Source: Agrococcus baldri
GTDB taxonomy: Bacteria; Actinomycetota; Actinomycetes; Actinomycetales; Microbacteriaceae
Length of the DNA stretch: 64,000 nt
Assembly (NCBI GenBank): GCA_007988785.1
Contig: BJUU01000007.1
Location: forward strand, 1-64,000
Reading direction: 5' to 3'
Shown: one piece after another, positions 31,853 to 41,048 of the stretch
How positions within the stretch are numbered: position 1 is the stretch's first letter
Layout of the letters: every line of letters begins with the position of its first letter
Position numbers and translations under genes: made by a program
Notes under the pieces: model-generated
What the model saw: the letters and a program-made list of their open reading frames with translations, nothing else
Database searches by the model: none
What the model was told of the DNA's origin: nothing

Positions 31853-33426
31853 GCATGCTCGAGGCAGTGCTGGCCGCCACCCGCGAGCACGCGGCGCTGC
31901 CTGCGCTGACCTCGGGCTCCCGCACGCTCGCCTTCGGCCAGCTGGGGGAGCGCATCGAGCGGGTGGCGACGGGATTGGCGGATGCCGGCATGCGATCGGG
32001 CGACCGGGTCGCGTTCTCGGTGCGGCCGTCGATCGACGCCGTGGTGTTGGCGCTCGCGGTGTGCCGGGCGGGCGGGCAGATCGCTTTCGTCGACCTGGGC
32101 GCCGGGCCCGAGCTGCTCGCGGCCCGGCTGACGCTCGCGCGGCCGCGGTGGACGGCGGCGGAGTCGCTGCTGCACCTGGTCTCGGCGCCCAGCCTGCGGC
32201 GCATCGCCCGCAGTCGCGGCGTCGACCTGCCCGCCTACCGCGAGCTGCTGCCTGGCGCGCGGCACATCGTCACCGGTCGGCGTCTGCCGGCTGCGCCGCG
32301 CGGGGCGCTGCGGCTGGCGCGGCTGGCGCGCACCGCGCCGCGGTCGCTGCCGCCGGCCGACCCGACCGCCGATGCGCTGCTCATCTTCACCTCCGGCACG
32401 ACCGGCGAGCCGAAGACCGTGCTGCACACGCTCGCCTCGCTCGGCGCCGGCCTTGCCGACATCCGCTCGGGCCTGGGCCTCGAGCCCGGGCTGCGCGTGC
32501 TCACCGACCAGCTCATGATCGGCCTGCCGGCGCTCATCGCTGGCAGTCACTGGACGCTGCCGCCGACCGGCCTCGACCCGGCGGCATCGCCGGAGCGCTA
32601 CTTGCCGCTGCTCGAGCGGGCTGACGCGATGTTCGCCTCGCCCGCAGCACTCGACGCCATGCTGCGGCTGCTCGACGATCGGCAGGCGAGCAGCGCGCAG
32701 CCCGCGGCTGCGCAACTGCGACTGATCGCCATGGGCGGCGCGCCCGTCCTGCCTCCCCTGATCGAACGTGCGCTGACGCGCTTCCCCGACGCGCGCATCC
32801 GCTGCGTGTACGGCATGAGCGAGATCCTGCCGGTGGCGATCGCCGACGGGGCCGAGAAGCTGCACGCGAGCGGCGAGGGCGACTTCGTGGGGCGCGTCGC
32901 GTCGAGCGTCGACGCGCGCATCGACGACGGCGAGCTCGTGCTCGCGGGGCCCGGCCTCGCGCGCGCCTACGTGCACGAGCTGCCGCGCGAGCTCGCCGAG
33001 GTGCGCACGGGCGACCTGGCCCGCCTCGACGGCGACCGGTTGACGCTGCTGGGTCGCAAGAAGGACATGCTGCTGCGCGGCACGCAGAACATCTATGTCG
33101 GTCTCTACGAGCCGGTGATCGCCTCGCTGCCCGGCGTCGCCGATGCCGCCATGGTGGGGGTGCCCGACGCGATCGGCGACGACCGCGTCGTGGTCGCCGT
33201 GGTGCCCGAGGGCGCGCCTGAGAGCCTGCCGGCCGACCCCGCGCATCCGCTCGCGCGACGCGTCGCGGCGGCGCTGCCGGGACTCATCGACCACGGCGCG
33301 CTGCCCGACCTGGTGGTGGCGATCGGCGCGCTGCCCAGACGGGGACGGATGCGCAAGCCCGACCGCCCGGCGCTCGTCGCCCTGGTCGCGCCGCTCGTCG
33401 GCATCGCCGATCGACCGACCGCGTAG
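31849..33426 (+). CDS. AMP-dependent acyl/aryl ligase (class I adenylate-forming)
   Basis: 525-aa ANL-superfamily enzyme. LIFTSGTTGEPKTV is the AMP-binding P-loop, YGMSEI the A5 motif, and TGDLARLDGDRLTLLGRKKDML the hinge (A7-A8) region. The C-terminal domain ends in PRRGRMRKPD, where the usual A10 lysine motif would be. It would activate a carboxylate as acyl-AMP or acyl-CoA. OleC of olefin synthesis is in the same superfamily, but no OleB or OleD homologue is present. Last gene of the four-gene coupled operon; a hairpin with a T-rich tail follows. Confidence 0.88.
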   Translation: MSMLEAVLAATREHAALPALTSGSRTLAFGQLGERIERVATGLADAGMRSGDRVAFSVRPSIDAVVLALAVCRAGGQIAFVDLGAGPELLAARLTLARPRWTAAESLLHLVSAPSLRRIARSRGVDLPAYRELLPGARHIVTGRRLPAAPRGALRLARLARTAPRSLPPADPTADALLIFTSGTTGEPKTVLHTLASLGAGLADIRSGLGLEPGLRVLTDQLMIGLPALIAGSHWTLPPTGLDPAASPERYLPLLERADAMFASPAALDAMLRLLDDRQASSAQPAAAQLRLIAMGGAPVLPPLIERALTRFPDARIRCVYGMSEILPVAIADGAEKLHASGEGDFVGRVASSVDARIDDGELVLAGPGLARAYVHELPRELAEVRTGDLARLDGDRLTLLGRKKDMLLRGTQNIYVGLYEPVIASLPGVADAAMVGVPDAIGDDRVVVAVVPEGAPESLPADPAHPLARRVAAALPGLIDHGALPDLVVAIGALPRRGRMRKPDRPALVALVAPLVGIADRPTA

Positions 33427-33441
33427 ACCGAACGCCGGCTG

Positions 33442-33487
33442 CCTACGGATCTGTTATCTTTTCGGGATCCGTAGGTCTTCCCTTTTG
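33442..33487 (+). terminator. Intrinsic terminator after the KAS III/GT2/P450/ligase operon
   Basis: CCTACGGATC (33442-33451) pairs exactly with 33466-33475 around a 14-nt loop and is followed by the T-rich TCTTCCCTTTT. This is among the more T-rich stretches of the window and marks the border between the operon and the RHS island. Confidence 0.75.
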
Positions 33488-33572
33488 GTAAGCGCCTGAA
33501 TACTGTCTTGCTAGCGCGGGATGTGCGGCTGCCCCAGGGTCGCAGGCTGCGCGTGTGCTCGAGGGAGAGCTC

Positions 33573-36500
33573 ATGCTTCGTGGTGTCGCGCGTCTGTGGT
33601 TCTTGGCGATGGTGGCCGTGGTGGCGGTGACGGTGTCGTTGCTGCAGCCGGTGGATGCGGCGTCTGCGCAGGATCCGGTCTCGCCGGCGCTGTCGGTGCC
33701 GTTGCTGGAGTCGGAGCCGCCTGCGCCGATCACGCCGGAGACGCCGGAGGGCGAGGCGGGGCTCGACCCGTTGCCGCTTGCGGAGCCGGTGGAGGAGCTG
33801 GCGGCGCCGGAGGTGCTGCCGGAGTCGCCGGATGCGTCGGCGCTGTCGGGTGCTGACGTGGTGGAGCGGGACTTGTTCACGACCACGTATCAGGAGGGCG
33901 GCGGTTCGCTGGTGCGGCATATGTCGCTGGAGCCGTTGAATGCGGAGGTCGATGGCGCCTGGGTGGAGATCGACACGAGCATCGAGTCGGCGGGTTCGGG
34001 CTGGGAGGTCGCGGCGCATCCTCTGGCGCCGGCGTTCGCGTCGGATGCTGCGTCGGATGCGACGGTGTCGTTGCAAATCGATGACACGGAGGTCTCGTAC
34101 GGGCTGGAGGGCGCGTCGGCGGGAGACGTATCGGTGCCGTTCTGGTGGTGGGATGCGCAGAACGAGCTGACGTATCGGGATGTGCTGGATGGTGCGGATC
34201 TGGCGTACGAGGTGACGCCGGGGCAGGTGAAGGAGACGCTGGTGCTGGATGCGTTGCCGGCGGATGGGCGCACGTCCTGGTCGTGGAGGCTGGATGCGGG
34301 CGGGTTGTCGCCGCGGCTGACCGAGCATGGGGCGCTGGAGTTGACCGATGCTGCGGGGGACGTGGTGGCATCGTCGGAGACGCCGATCGCCTGGGATTCC
34401 TCTGGCACGGGCGATCGGTGGCGGTCGGAGTCGGTGCTGGAGCCGTCGCTGGAGGAGCAGCCGGATGGGTCGTGGCGGTATGCGCTGACGGTGGATGCGG
34501 AGTGGCTGGGCTCGCAGGAGCGGGTGTGGCCGGTGTCGATCGATCCGTCGATCAATCCCGGCCCGTTGTGGTCGAACGCGTACAAGTCGGACGGGACGGT
34601 GCAGTCGGGCGTCGTGAACGTCGGCAACACGCGAGAGGGCGGTTACGACCGGTATTGGCGCTCGACGTTCGCGTTCGACTACGGGGACGCGCCGGGACGG
34701 ATCATTGAGGCGGCGAACATCGGCGTCGGGTACGTGTCGGGCACGACCACGTCGCAGTCGGGCACGGTGAACTACGCCTCCTGCTCGTCGTACACGTGCA
34801 CGGGCACCGTCGCCGACACCTACACCCTCTCGAACGGCGACGCGTTCACGACCGGGGACGGAGTCGCGCAGACGCTGGTGGATCGGTTCGAGGCGGGAGA
34901 TTCGCGGCCGGGCTGGATGATCCGCGGCAACGAGCGCGCCGGCCTGTACACGTACAAGCGGGTGAACGTGGACGTGTGGGTTCGCTACCACACGCCCTCG
35001 AACCTGTATAACTCGGCCACCTCGGGCACGCTCTATGAAGGGCAGAACGCAGTGTCGGAGACGCCGACCCTGCGAGCCAGGTTGGTGATGCATCCGTCAG
35101 GGCATGGCGGCACGTACGCGCAGCATCGGCTGCAGTTCGAGATCGCGACGGACCGGTCGTTCTCGGACAGAGCGGTGGTGCATCGCAGCGACCCTGTGGA
35201 TTACACGGCGAGCGCCTACCCCGAGTACACGGTGCCGGCGGGGGTGCTGCAGCCGGGCACGGGCTACTACTGGCGGGCGACGGCGTCGGATGGCTATCAC
35301 GGCAGGTTCGGGCAGTCGACGAGGCTGTACTCGAGCTCCTGGGGCTTCCGCACGGAGTTCGTGCCGCAGACCGCGGCGTCGTCGGCGTCGCCGGGCACGT
35401 CGTCGGGTGCGCATGGTGTGGCGACGACCTTGACGCCGGAGCTGCGGGTGGGCGCGGTGGCGGACACGGATGGCACGGGTGGTGCGACGCAGTATCAGTT
35501 CCGGCTGGGCTCGGGAGGGGACGTGCGGCCGGGTGGCGCGGACGGGAACGGCTCGTCGACGGCGGGTGCGGTGGTGCGGTCGGGCTGGCTCTCGCCGGGT
35601 GCGGATGGGCAGGTGCGGTGGCGGGTGCCGGAGGGGTCGCTGGAGGACGGCGGGACGTATACGTGGACGGTGCTCACGCGTGATTCGATGTTCGAGAACC
35701 CGACGTCGACGTGGGTGCTGCGGCTGCGCACGGATCTGCGCCTGGGCTCGTCCGGTCCGTCGCCGTTTGATGCGGCGGGGCCGGTGAGCGTGAATCTCGC
35801 CAATGGGAACGCGGCGCTGTCGTTCGCGTCTCCGACGGTCGACACGGTAGGCGGGCCGATGGGCTACGGCTTCTCCTACAACTCGCAGGAGGCGCCGGAT
35901 GCGAACCGTGGGCTGCGGGGCGAATATTTCGACGCGCGCGTCCCTGAGGGGCAGACGCAGCCGAATCAGCCGGGCGACTATGACATCGATGCCGCGGAGC
36001 CGGCGCTGGTGCGCACGGATCCGTCGATCTCGTTCGATTGGCGCAAGTCGTCGCCGCCGGAGGCGGTGGGGGCGGATAACTTCATGGCTCGCTGGAGCGG
36101 GTTCGTGACGCTACCGGCTGATTGGGCGGGCCAGCCGGTGGAGTTCGGGGTGCTGCGCGATGATGGTGTGCGGTTGTGGGTGGACGAGCAGCGGCTGCTG
36201 AACCACTGGAGCTGGACGTCGCCCCGGTACGACTGGGCCTCGGCGGCAGTGACGCTGCCGGGCGAGCAGGTGCCGATCCGGCTGGAGTTCCTGGAGGGGA
36301 CGGGGTCGGCGGCGGTGCAGCTGTGGATCCGGAAGACGTCGGACAGGAAGGAGTCGGCGATCATCGTGCCGCCGGACTGGTTCACGCGCGAGTTGCAGGT
36401 GCTGCCGGCGGGCTGGTCCTCGTCGGCCCCGATCGCGGGCGCGGCGGGCCGGTGGTCGTCTGCGACGGCGACGGATTCGTCGGTGATCCTGACCGACACC

Positions 36501-39500
36501 TCGGGCCGCACGGTCACATTCCGAAGCAGCGGGGAGCGCGGGTACGCGCCGCCGCCGGGCGAGTGGGCGCACGTGGCCAAGGACGAGGAGGGCCGGGTGA
36601 CGGTCGTCGACGAGGACGGCACGGTCACCCACTTCACCCCGGCTGGCCGGCTGGAGTCGGTGACGGCCGCGCAGGACGCGCGCCGGCCCGCCGCGCCACA
36701 GACGCGGCTGGGCGAGGACGGGCGGGTGCTGGCGCTGGTCGACCCGCTCTCAGCCTCCGGCGAAGACCATCTGCGCGGCATCGACCTGGCCTACGGCGGC
36801 GACGGCAGCACCTGCGCGGATGCGGAGGCGCCGTATGCGGAGGCGCCGGCGGGCATGCTGTGCGGGCTCGCCTACCCGGACGGGACGGCCACGCAGCTGC
36901 TGTATGACGAGCACGGGCGCCTGCGGGGCATCCTCGACCCGGGGAATGAGCTGACGCAGTTCGGCTACGACGACGACGGCCGCATGGTCACGATCCGCGA
37001 CTCGGTCGCGAACGACGCCATCCAAGCCGGCATGGCCGAGACCGACGCCTCCACGACGCAACTGACGTACACGAACGGGCGGGTGTCGCGCGTGGATCTG
37101 CCGTCGCCGGCGGGGACGTCGACGACGGACCGGCCGGGACGGTCCTACACGTACGCGGCGGGTACCGGCGGGGCCGGGACGACCGGCGTGACGGTGCACG
37201 GCCTCGCCGGTGTGGACAGGACGGTCGGCTACGACTCGGCCTGGCGGCACACGACGTCGACTTCGAACCTGGGTGTGACGTCCAGTCAGGTGTGGCGGGG
37301 GGAGCAGGATCTGCTGCGCCGCACGGTCGATGCCGCCGGCCGCGTCTCGACGACCGTCTACGACGCCGCGACCGATCGCGCGGTCGCTGCCTACGGGCCG
37401 GCACCGGCGGCCTGCTTCGGCACCAATGACCGGCCGGTCGCCAACCCGGCCGGCACCGCCGGCTGCGGCCTGGTTCCCGGCCACACCGCCACCGGCTATG
37501 ACGGCGCGCTGACGGGCCTGCAGGCGGCGTTCTACGACAATGCGGATCTGTCCGGTCAGCCTGCCGCGTTCGCGCTCGGCATCGGCGGCACCGGCGGCGC
37601 GGTGACGAAGGACTGGGGTGCGGGATCGCCCGAGGGTGTGGCCAGCACCGACCGGTGGTCGGCGCGGCTGACGGGCCTGATCACGTTCCCGGCCGCCGGC
37701 CAGTACACGCTCTCGGCCGTCTCCGACGACGGCGTGCGCATCTGGGTCGACGACCTGCCCGTCATCAGCGACTGGTACGGGGGCGCCAAGACCCGCACCG
37801 CGCCGCAAGCGATCACCGCCACCGCCGGGCAGGTGTCCCGCATCCGCGTCGAGTACTGGGACTCGCGCCTGGACGCGCACCTGCACCTGCGGTGGAGCGT
37901 GGGCGGCGCCGCCGCGGTGACGATCCCCGGCAGCGCGCTGCGCCCCGACTACGGGCTCGCCACCACCACCACCGTCACCGACCAGGCCCCTGCGGGTCTG
38001 ACCGACGTCGCGGCACCGACCACGACCGCCACCTTCGCCTACCAGCACCCATGGCTGGGGCAGGCCACCTCCTCCTCGATCGCGGGCCTCACCACGAGGC
38101 TCAGCTTCGAGGCACCGGGAGCGGAGAGCCTGCTGCGCCGCACCGAACGCCGCCTCCCAGCGGCGAACACCAGCGACGCACCCGCAGGGGCCGGCACGGC
38201 CACGCACTACTACGGCGAGCTCGAGCACGGTCCGGCCGTCTGCGGCATCCCCGCCGGCACGCCGCAGTACGGGATGGCGCAGACCATCCAGGGCCCCATC
38301 GCCGCCGACGGCTCACGCGTCACCACCCACTACGTCTACGACGAGTGGGGCAGGGCTGCCGGCACCAAGATCGACGGCGACACCGGCTGGTCCTGCACCA
38401 CCTACGACGACCGCGGCCGCGTCACGGCACAATCGGCTGCCGGCCGCACCGGCGTACCCGGCCACACCGTCACCACCACCTACACACCCACCGCGGCAGG
38501 CATGCGCGTCGCCACCACCGGCCGGGCCGTGGCCGGCAGCCCCAACGGGTCCACGGTCACGACCACCACCGACCTGCTGGGCCGAGTGACGCAGTACACC
38601 GACGTGTTCGGGACCGTCACCGTCCCGACCTATCAAGCCCGTACCGGCCGGCTGGTCTCCACCACGACCACGCCTGCCGGGCAGCCGGCCCAGTCGACCG
38701 GCTTCGTCTACGACCGGGATGGGAAGATCACCTCCGTGAGCGTGAACGGCACCGTCACCGCCACCCCGTCCTACGACCAGGTGGCGCAGCTCACCTCGGT
38801 CGCCTACGCCGGCGGCGCCAGCCTGACCGGTATCGCCCGCGATGGTACCGGCCGCGGCACCGGCCAAACCTGGAGCTTCCCCTCCGGCGGTGACGTGACC
38901 GAGACCGCCGCCAGATCGCAGTCCGGCCGCATCCTCGAGCACGTCATCGGACAGGATGGCCAGTCGTACCGGTCGGCATACAAGTATGACGGAGCCGGCA
39001 GGCTGGTCCAGGCGACGATCCCCGGCCACGTCCTCAGCTACGGCTTCGCCGCCACCGGCGGCTGCGGCCCGAACACGGCCGCCGGCGCCTCCGGCAACCG
39101 CACCAGCCTGACCGACGTGTGGACCGCTCCCGGGCAGACCGCCCGCACCACCACCACGGCCTACTGCTACGACTGGGCCGACCGGCTCCAATCCAGCACC
39201 GTCACCGGCCCCGCCGCCGGCGCGCATGCCGTCGCCGACGGCCTGGCACCCGGCGAGATCGCCTACGACGTGCGCGGCAACACCACGAAGCTGGCCGACG
39301 CGACCCTCCGCTACGACGCCGCGAACGCCCACGCAGGCACCAGCTACGCCGACGGCACGGTCGTCACCATCGCCCGGGACGCGACCGGACGCGTGGCCGC
39401 CCGCACCACCGACCCGGCAGGCTCCGACCCGGCAGTCACGGTGCGGTACCTGTATGCCGGCGACGCCGACGAACCCTTCGCGCAACTCGAAGACACCACG

Positions 39501-40043
39501 CTGCGGCGGCACGTGGAACTGCCCGGCGGGGCGACCGTCACCATCACCGGTGGTGGGCGCGAGTGGCAGTACCCCTCAATGCTCGGCCACACCATCACCA
39601 CCGGCGACGGCACCACCAGCAGCCCCGTGCAGCTCTACGACCCCTACGGGCAACCGCTCGAACAGGGCACGTACGCGCTCGGAACCATCGCGGCCGACGA
39701 CACCGGCACCACCGCCGACCGCACAGGCTGGCACCAAGCCGCCGCACGGATCGCCGACACCGCCGGCACCGTCACCATCATCGCCATGGGCGCACGCCTC
39801 TCGTCCCAGCCCTCGGCCGCTTCCTCCAGACCGACCCCGTCGAAGGCGGCGTCGACAACGACTACGTCTGGCCCACCGACCCCATCGGCAAGAACGACAC
39901 CAGCGGCACCGCGTGGTGGGATTTCCTTGTGCCCGACTCACCGCGTGAGTGGGCGCACTTCGGCTGGGGAGTCGTCGGTGGCGCTGTCGCCGTTGCCGCC
40001 GGCGCGGCACTTTGCGCAGCCACCATGGGCGTCGGGTGTTTGA
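33573..40043 (+). CDS. Large secreted RHS/YD-repeat protein with two PA14 domains; frame broken near the 3' end
   Basis: ATG 33573 (AGGGAG upstream) opens a signal peptide (WFLAMVAVVAVTVSLL, cleavage near residue 36). Then come a DNRLRE-like region (about 320-490), a PA14 domain (about 780-925: LRGEYFDARV, VLRDDGVRLWVDEQRLLNHW), YD repeats (from about 1080), a second PA14 domain (about 1313-1448) and further YD repeats (YDEWGRAAGTKIDGDTGWSC). The frame follows RHS sequence to IAMGARL at about residue 2075, then changes to about 80 residues of S/T/P-rich noise ending at 40043. The RHS consensus resumes in another frame at 39803. No cell-wall anchor seen. WapA-like contact toxin or surface protein. 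Confidence 0.85.
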   Translation: MLRGVARLWFLAMVAVVAVTVSLLQPVDAASAQDPVSPALSVPLLESEPPAPITPETPEGEAGLDPLPLAEPVEELAAPEVLPESPDASALSGADVVERDLFTTTYQEGGGSLVRHMSLEPLNAEVDGAWVEIDTSIESAGSGWEVAAHPLAPAFASDAASDATVSLQIDDTEVSYGLEGASAGDVSVPFWWWDAQNELTYRDVLDGADLAYEVTPGQVKETLVLDALPADGRTSWSWRLDAGGLSPRLTEHGALELTDAAGDVVASSETPIAWDSSGTGDRWRSESVLEPSLEEQPDGSWRYALTVDAEWLGSQERVWPVSIDPSINPGPLWSNAYKSDGTVQSGVVNVGNTREGGYDRYWRSTFAFDYGDAPGRIIEAANIGVGYVSGTTTSQSGTVNYASCSSYTCTGTVADTYTLSNGDAFTTGDGVAQTLVDRFEAGDSRPGWMIRGNERAGLYTYKRVNVDVWVRYHTPSNLYNSATSGTLYEGQNAVSETPTLRARLVMHPSGHGGTYAQHRLQFEIATDRSFSDRAVVHRSDPVDYTASAYPEYTVPAGVLQPGTGYYWRATASDGYHGRFGQSTRLYSSSWGFRTEFVPQTAASSASPGTSSGAHGVATTLTPELRVGAVADTDGTGGATQYQFRLGSGGDVRPGGADGNGSSTAGAVVRSGWLSPGADGQVRWRVPEGSLEDGGTYTWTVLTRDSMFENPTSTWVLRLRTDLRLGSSGPSPFDAAGPVSVNLANGNAALSFASPTVDTVGGPMGYGFSYNSQEAPDANRGLRGEYFDARVPEGQTQPNQPGDYDIDAAEPALVRTDPSISFDWRKSSPPEAVGADNFMARWSGFVTLPADWAGQPVEFGVLRDDGVRLWVDEQRLLNHWSWTSPRYDWASAAVTLPGEQVPIRLEFLEGTGSAAVQLWIRKTSDRKESAIIVPPDWFTRELQVLPAGWSSSAPIAGAAGRWSSATATDSSVILTDTSGRTVTFRSSGERGYAPPPGEWAHVAKDEEGRVTVVDEDGTVTHFTPAGRLESVTAAQDARRPAAPQTRLGEDGRVLALVDPLSASGEDHLRGIDLAYGGDGSTCADAEAPYAEAPAGMLCGLAYPDGTATQLLYDEHGRLRGILDPGNELTQFGYDDDGRMVTIRDSVANDAIQAGMAETDASTTQLTYTNGRVSRVDLPSPAGTSTTDRPGRSYTYAAGTGGAGTTGVTVHGLAGVDRTVGYDSAWRHTTSTSNLGVTSSQVWRGEQDLLRRTVDAAGRVSTTVYDAATDRAVAAYGPAPAACFGTNDRPVANPAGTAGCGLVPGHTATGYDGALTGLQAAFYDNADLSGQPAAFALGIGGTGGAVTKDWGAGSPEGVASTDRWSARLTGLITFPAAGQYTLSAVSDDGVRIWVDDLPVISDWYGGAKTRTAPQAITATAGQVSRIRVEYWDSRLDAHLHLRWSVGGAAAVTIPGSALRPDYGLATTTTVTDQAPAGLTDVAAPTTTATFAYQHPWLGQATSSSIAGLTTRLSFEAPGAESLLRRTERRLPAANTSDAPAGAGTATHYYGELEHGPAVCGIPAGTPQYGMAQTIQGPIAADGSRVTTHYVYDEWGRAAGTKIDGDTGWSCTTYDDRGRVTAQSAAGRTGVPGHTVTTTYTPTAAGMRVATTGRAVAGSPNGSTVTTTTDLLGRVTQYTDVFGTVTVPTYQARTGRLVSTTTTPAGQPAQSTGFVYDRDGKITSVSVNGTVTATPSYDQVAQLTSVAYAGGASLTGIARDGTGRGTGQTWSFPSGGDVTETAARSQSGRILEHVIGQDGQSYRSAYKYDGAGRLVQATIPGHVLSYGFAATGGCGPNTAAGASGNRTSLTDVWTAPGQTARTTTTAYCYDWADRLQSSTVTGPAAGAHAVADGLAPGEIAYDVRGNTTKLADATLRYDAANAHAGTSYADGTVVTIARDATGRVAARTTDPAGSDPAVTVRYLYAGDADEPFAQLEDTTLRRHVELPGGATVTITGGGREWQYPSMLGHTITTGDGTTSSPVQLYDPYGQPLEQGTYALGTIAADDTGTTADRTGWHQAAARIADTAGTVTIIAMGARLSSQPSAASSRPTPSKAASTTTTSGPPTPSARTTPAAPRGGISLCPTHRVSGRTSAGESSVALSPLPPARHFAQPPWASGV

Positions 40044-40369
40044 TCGCCGCAAGTGTGGCTGTAGCGATTCCGGTGGTGATGGGCGGCCATCTCGCGATCG
40101 ATATCGGGTTTCAGCACCGCCCAAGCGCCTTGGAGTCGGCCGAGCACCTTGCCTCTTCCGTCACCGGGGCGGTGCGAGGTTCGCTTCTGAGGCCTGTTAC
40201 CCGCGCGGCGACAGATGCGATTCGGCGGGTTGTTTCGACTCCAGCCGTGCGACGCGGAATTGGTGCAGCGTCGGCTGCAGCGGCAACTGCCGCGCTTGGC
40301 ACGCGACCAATTCAGACCAGACGAGGGGTACTGCATGGCACCAGTTCATCTTATAGGATTGCCTACTAA
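39803..40369 (+). pseudogene. Displaced C-terminal tip of the RHS protein
   Basis: Reading from 39803 in the +1-shifted frame gives VPALGRFLQTDPVEGG...DPIGKNDTSG, the hyperconserved RHS core terminus. About 150 variable residues follow: two glycine/alanine-rich hydrophobic segments (GVVGGAVAVAAGAALCAATMG, IAASVAVAIPVVMGG) and a basic, alanine-rich end stopping at 40369. One base is missing where RLYVPALGRF would be expected (between 39801 and 39803; TAC reads TC). With that base restored the protein would be about 2265 aa. There is no start codon or ribosome-binding site at the break, so the tip is probably not made unless frameshifting occurs. A sequencing error cannot be excluded. Confidence 0.75.
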
Positions 40370-40408
40370 TGTAGCTTAGCGCCGGATGATTTTCAGATGG
40401 AGCGTACG

Positions 40409-40888
40409 ATGGACAAGTTTACCGATTGGGTTTGGCCAAAGCGGTGGCAGAAGGTCGCTTGGTGGATATGTCTAACTTACATTGCGATCGCGGGCGTATA
40501 CTTTGCACTTCGTGTTGCGAATGACGTGCCGCTCTTCATGCTGGACTGGGGAATCGCAGGTTCGATTCTTGGGGTGGCGAGTTTGATGGTGTGGCTCGAC
40601 TCAGTTCGCAGGCGATCAGGTTCCAATTCCTCTCCCGGAGACCTGGTATCAACTCCCGACTCGCACGATTCGTCGATGAAGGTGCCGGAATGGAAATGGC
40701 CCAGAGCGTGGCAGACGTTGCTCTGGTGGGTTGGGGTTATCTACCTCTCCGCAGCTGTAACATTTGCTGTCTGGACATTGTTATTTTCGCCAAACGCACC
40801 CGTCGCATCGGGCTGGTGGCTGCTCGCGACTACTATTCCTGCACTTTGTCTCCTGATCTGGCTCGACCGTATCCGACGAGCCTCGTAG
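40409..40888 (+). CDS. Four-helix membrane protein with internal duplication, candidate immunity protein
   Basis: 159 aa in two similar halves. Each begins W-P-(K/R)-x-W-Q-x-x-x-W-W (WPKRWQKVAWW near residue 9, WPRAWQTLLWW near 95), runs through two membrane helices and ends W-L-D-x-(V/I)-R-R. A polar linker (SGSNSSPGDLVSTPDSHDSS) joins them. ATG 40409 has GGAG 6 nt upstream; ATG 40397 is in frame but without a binding site. It begins 39 bp after the RHS tip, the classic place of an immunity gene. Base composition is well below the window average. No family was recognised. Confidence 0.7.
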   Translation: MDKFTDWVWPKRWQKVAWWICLTYIAIAGVYFALRVANDVPLFMLDWGIAGSILGVASLMVWLDSVRRRSGSNSSPGDLVSTPDSHDSSMKVPEWKWPRAWQTLLWWVGVIYLSAAVTFAVWTLLFSPNAPVASGWWLLATTIPALCLLIWLDRIRRAS

Positions 40889-41048
40889 ACCCTGTGCTGG
40901 TTATGACCACTGCGGCGGCAGTGTGGCGGGGTTGGCTGGGGCGGATGTCGGTGTTGTCTGTGGAAGAGTTTTTCACCGCGGTCCCGGACGCGGTGGTTCG
41001 TGCGCTACTAACCGGCAGATTCGTAGGCGCGGACGTCTATCAACCAAT
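40889..41048 (+). other. Lower-GC interval with a possible decayed gene start
   Basis: No gene is supported here. One frame from the ATG at 40903 reads MTTAAAVWRGWLGRMSVLSV, then EEFFTAVPDAVVRALLTGRF, which looks protein-like, but it leaves the frame of the following LRR-like gene. It may be the broken 5' part of that gene or a fragment of an old toxin/immunity cassette. Confidence 0.35.

Noticed and set aside
28807-33426. Reading the KAS III/ligase operon as a canonical ole (olefin) pathway
   Set aside because: OleB (alpha/beta hydrolase) and OleD (reductase) are missing, and GT2 and P450 are not part of that pathway.
39804-40043. The last 80 residues of the long RHS frame as a genuine toxin tip
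   Set aside because: They are S/T/P-rich without structure, while the conserved RHS terminus continues in the other frame.
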